Shown here: piece by piece, positions 4,858 to 5,366 of the stretch
Layout of the letters: each line of letters begins with the position of its first letter
Numbering within the stretch: position 1 is the first letter of the stretch
Origin: Chloroflexota bacterium
GTDB taxonomy: Bacteria > Chloroflexota > Dehalococcoidia > UBA2247 > RBG-13-53-26
NCBI GenBank assembly: GCA_003650185.1
Contig: QMOF01000162.1
Span: 1 to 5,366 of the forward strand
Direction: 5' to 3'
Length of the DNA stretch: 5,366 nucleotides
The notes under the pieces: generated by a model
The model's input: the letters and a program-made list of their open reading frames with translations, nothing else
Told to the model about the DNA's origin: nothing
The model's database searches: none
Translations under genes and position numbers: made by a program

Positions 4858-5366
4858 CTAGTAGCCGTGGTACCCGTACCTCGGGTACTTGCCAACGACA
4901 ACCATCTCAACAATCCCGTAGCCGGTCTCATTGCCACACCGCATCTCGCACATCACGTCATCGAGGAAAGACACCTCACGGATGACCCCCGGGTCGGTGA
5001 GGTCGAGCTTGAACCCATCGATGAAGTAAGGACCCATCCACAGACCATGCGTGAAGCCCCTATAACCGAAATACCCTCCCGCCTTGATGTAGCAGACGCT
5101 CAGCGGCCGAACGGCTATCTCCACCCTGGAGCCATCCTCGCCATGCAGGACTACGCCGCCTCCGCTTATCTGACGGATGTCCGGCCGGAACGTGAAATTA
5201 TGCTCCGCGCCGGTCAACCGGACTTCGTCCTTTTCGCTTTCCAGCGGGAAGAAGAGACCGCCACTGAAGTGGCGCGATTTCCCTTCCCAGGTCTCTCGCG
5301 TATGGTAGGTGGCCCCCCAGTTGTCGAACTGCGCCACGATCATGTTGTAGAGGTATCCCTCAGGGA
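4858..5366 (-). CDS. Unrecognised protein, C-terminal part (5' end beyond the window)
   Basis: I do not recognise this family with confidence. The frame is open to the right edge. An in-frame ATG at 5343-5341 would give 161 aa, but the codons before it (PEGYLYN) continue without a stop, and no good ribosome site stands near that ATG, so the gene is most likely cut by the edge. No transmembrane helix or signal peptide is visible. The protein is rich in Gly, Tyr, Phe and Trp, with alternating short hydrophobic strands typical of an all-beta fold. It has an FTHGLWMGPYFIDGF stretch near the middle of the visible part and ends in an aromatic tail (KYPRYGYHGY). A lipocalin-like fold of the AttH/hydroxyneurosporene-synthase kind is one possibility, offered only as a guess. 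It lies 61 bp upstream of the APH-SCP2 gene on the same strand, so co-transcription and a shared role with a lipid-type substrate are plausible. Confidence 0.7.
   Translation of the reverse strand, partial: PEGYLYNMIVAQFDNWGATYHTRETWEGKSRHFSGGLFFPLESEKDEVRLTGAEHNFTFRPDIRQISGGGVVLHGEDGSRVEIAVRPLSVCYIKAGGYFGYRGFTHGLWMGPYFIDGFKLDLTDPGVIREVSFLDDVMCEMRCGNETGYGIVEMVVVGKYPRYGYHGY

Noticed and set aside
4797..4937. N-terminal extension of the APH-SCP2 protein by 47 residues
   Set aside because: The extension would overlap the upstream gene by 80 bp and is low-complexity. A near-perfect ribosome site serves the ATG at 4796 instead.
1..5366. Mobile element, CRISPR array, tRNA or toxin-antitoxin pair
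   Set aside because: I found no repeat-spacer pattern, terminal inverted repeats, transposase motif or cloverleaf-like sequence on either strand by eye.

Overview
The window is GC-rich by eye (not computed) and holds six protein-coding genes. Five are on the minus strand and one, a response regulator, is on the plus strand. No RNA gene, insertion sequence, CRISPR array or integrase is visible. The mix suggests a bacterium with extensive acyl-CoA metabolism: tandem short-chain dehydrogenases, an NDP-forming acyl-CoA synthetase alpha-type protein and an APH-like kinase fused to an SCP2 domain. The style of the synthetase N-terminus and of the response regulator receiver resembles proteins I recall from Chloroflexota (Dehalococcoidia and related environmental lineages). 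This placement is inference and was not tested.

Layout. Minus-strand block A, read right to left, runs from a CoA-binding, NDP-forming acyl-CoA synthetase alpha-type gene (2351-930) to a complete NAD-type SDR (866-108) to the first 21 codons of a second SDR (63-1, cut by the window edge). The gaps are 63 and 44 bp, so this looks like one operon. A 362-bp intergenic stretch (2352-2713) separates block A from a divergently transcribed OmpR/PhoB-family response regulator (2714-3391). That stretch carries GTTTA direct repeats with 11- and 21-bp phasing that resemble a PhoP-type box. The response regulator ends 28 bp from the stop codon of a convergent minus-strand gene, with a hairpin between them. 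Minus-strand block B contains that gene, the APH-SCP2 fusion (4796-3420), preceded by the 3' part of an unrecognised gene (5366-4858) that runs off the right edge.

How the parts may work together. The SDRs and the NDP-forming synthetase are the usual parts of a pathway that activates a carboxylic acid to, or recovers energy from, a CoA thioester and oxidises or reduces a hydroxy/keto group. The APH-SCP2 protein belongs to the ACAD10/11-like kinase group rather than to antibiotic resistance. Its lipid-carrier domain suggests a hydrophobic or acyl substrate. The response regulator has no histidine kinase beside it here and could govern itself and the divergent block A. The shared pathway and the regulation are inferred from gene order only.

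The observations most worth following up are the APH-SCP2 fusion with its altered kinase motifs, the phased GTTTA repeats, the non-standard CoA-binding loop of the synthetase and the unidentified aromatic-rich protein next to the kinase.
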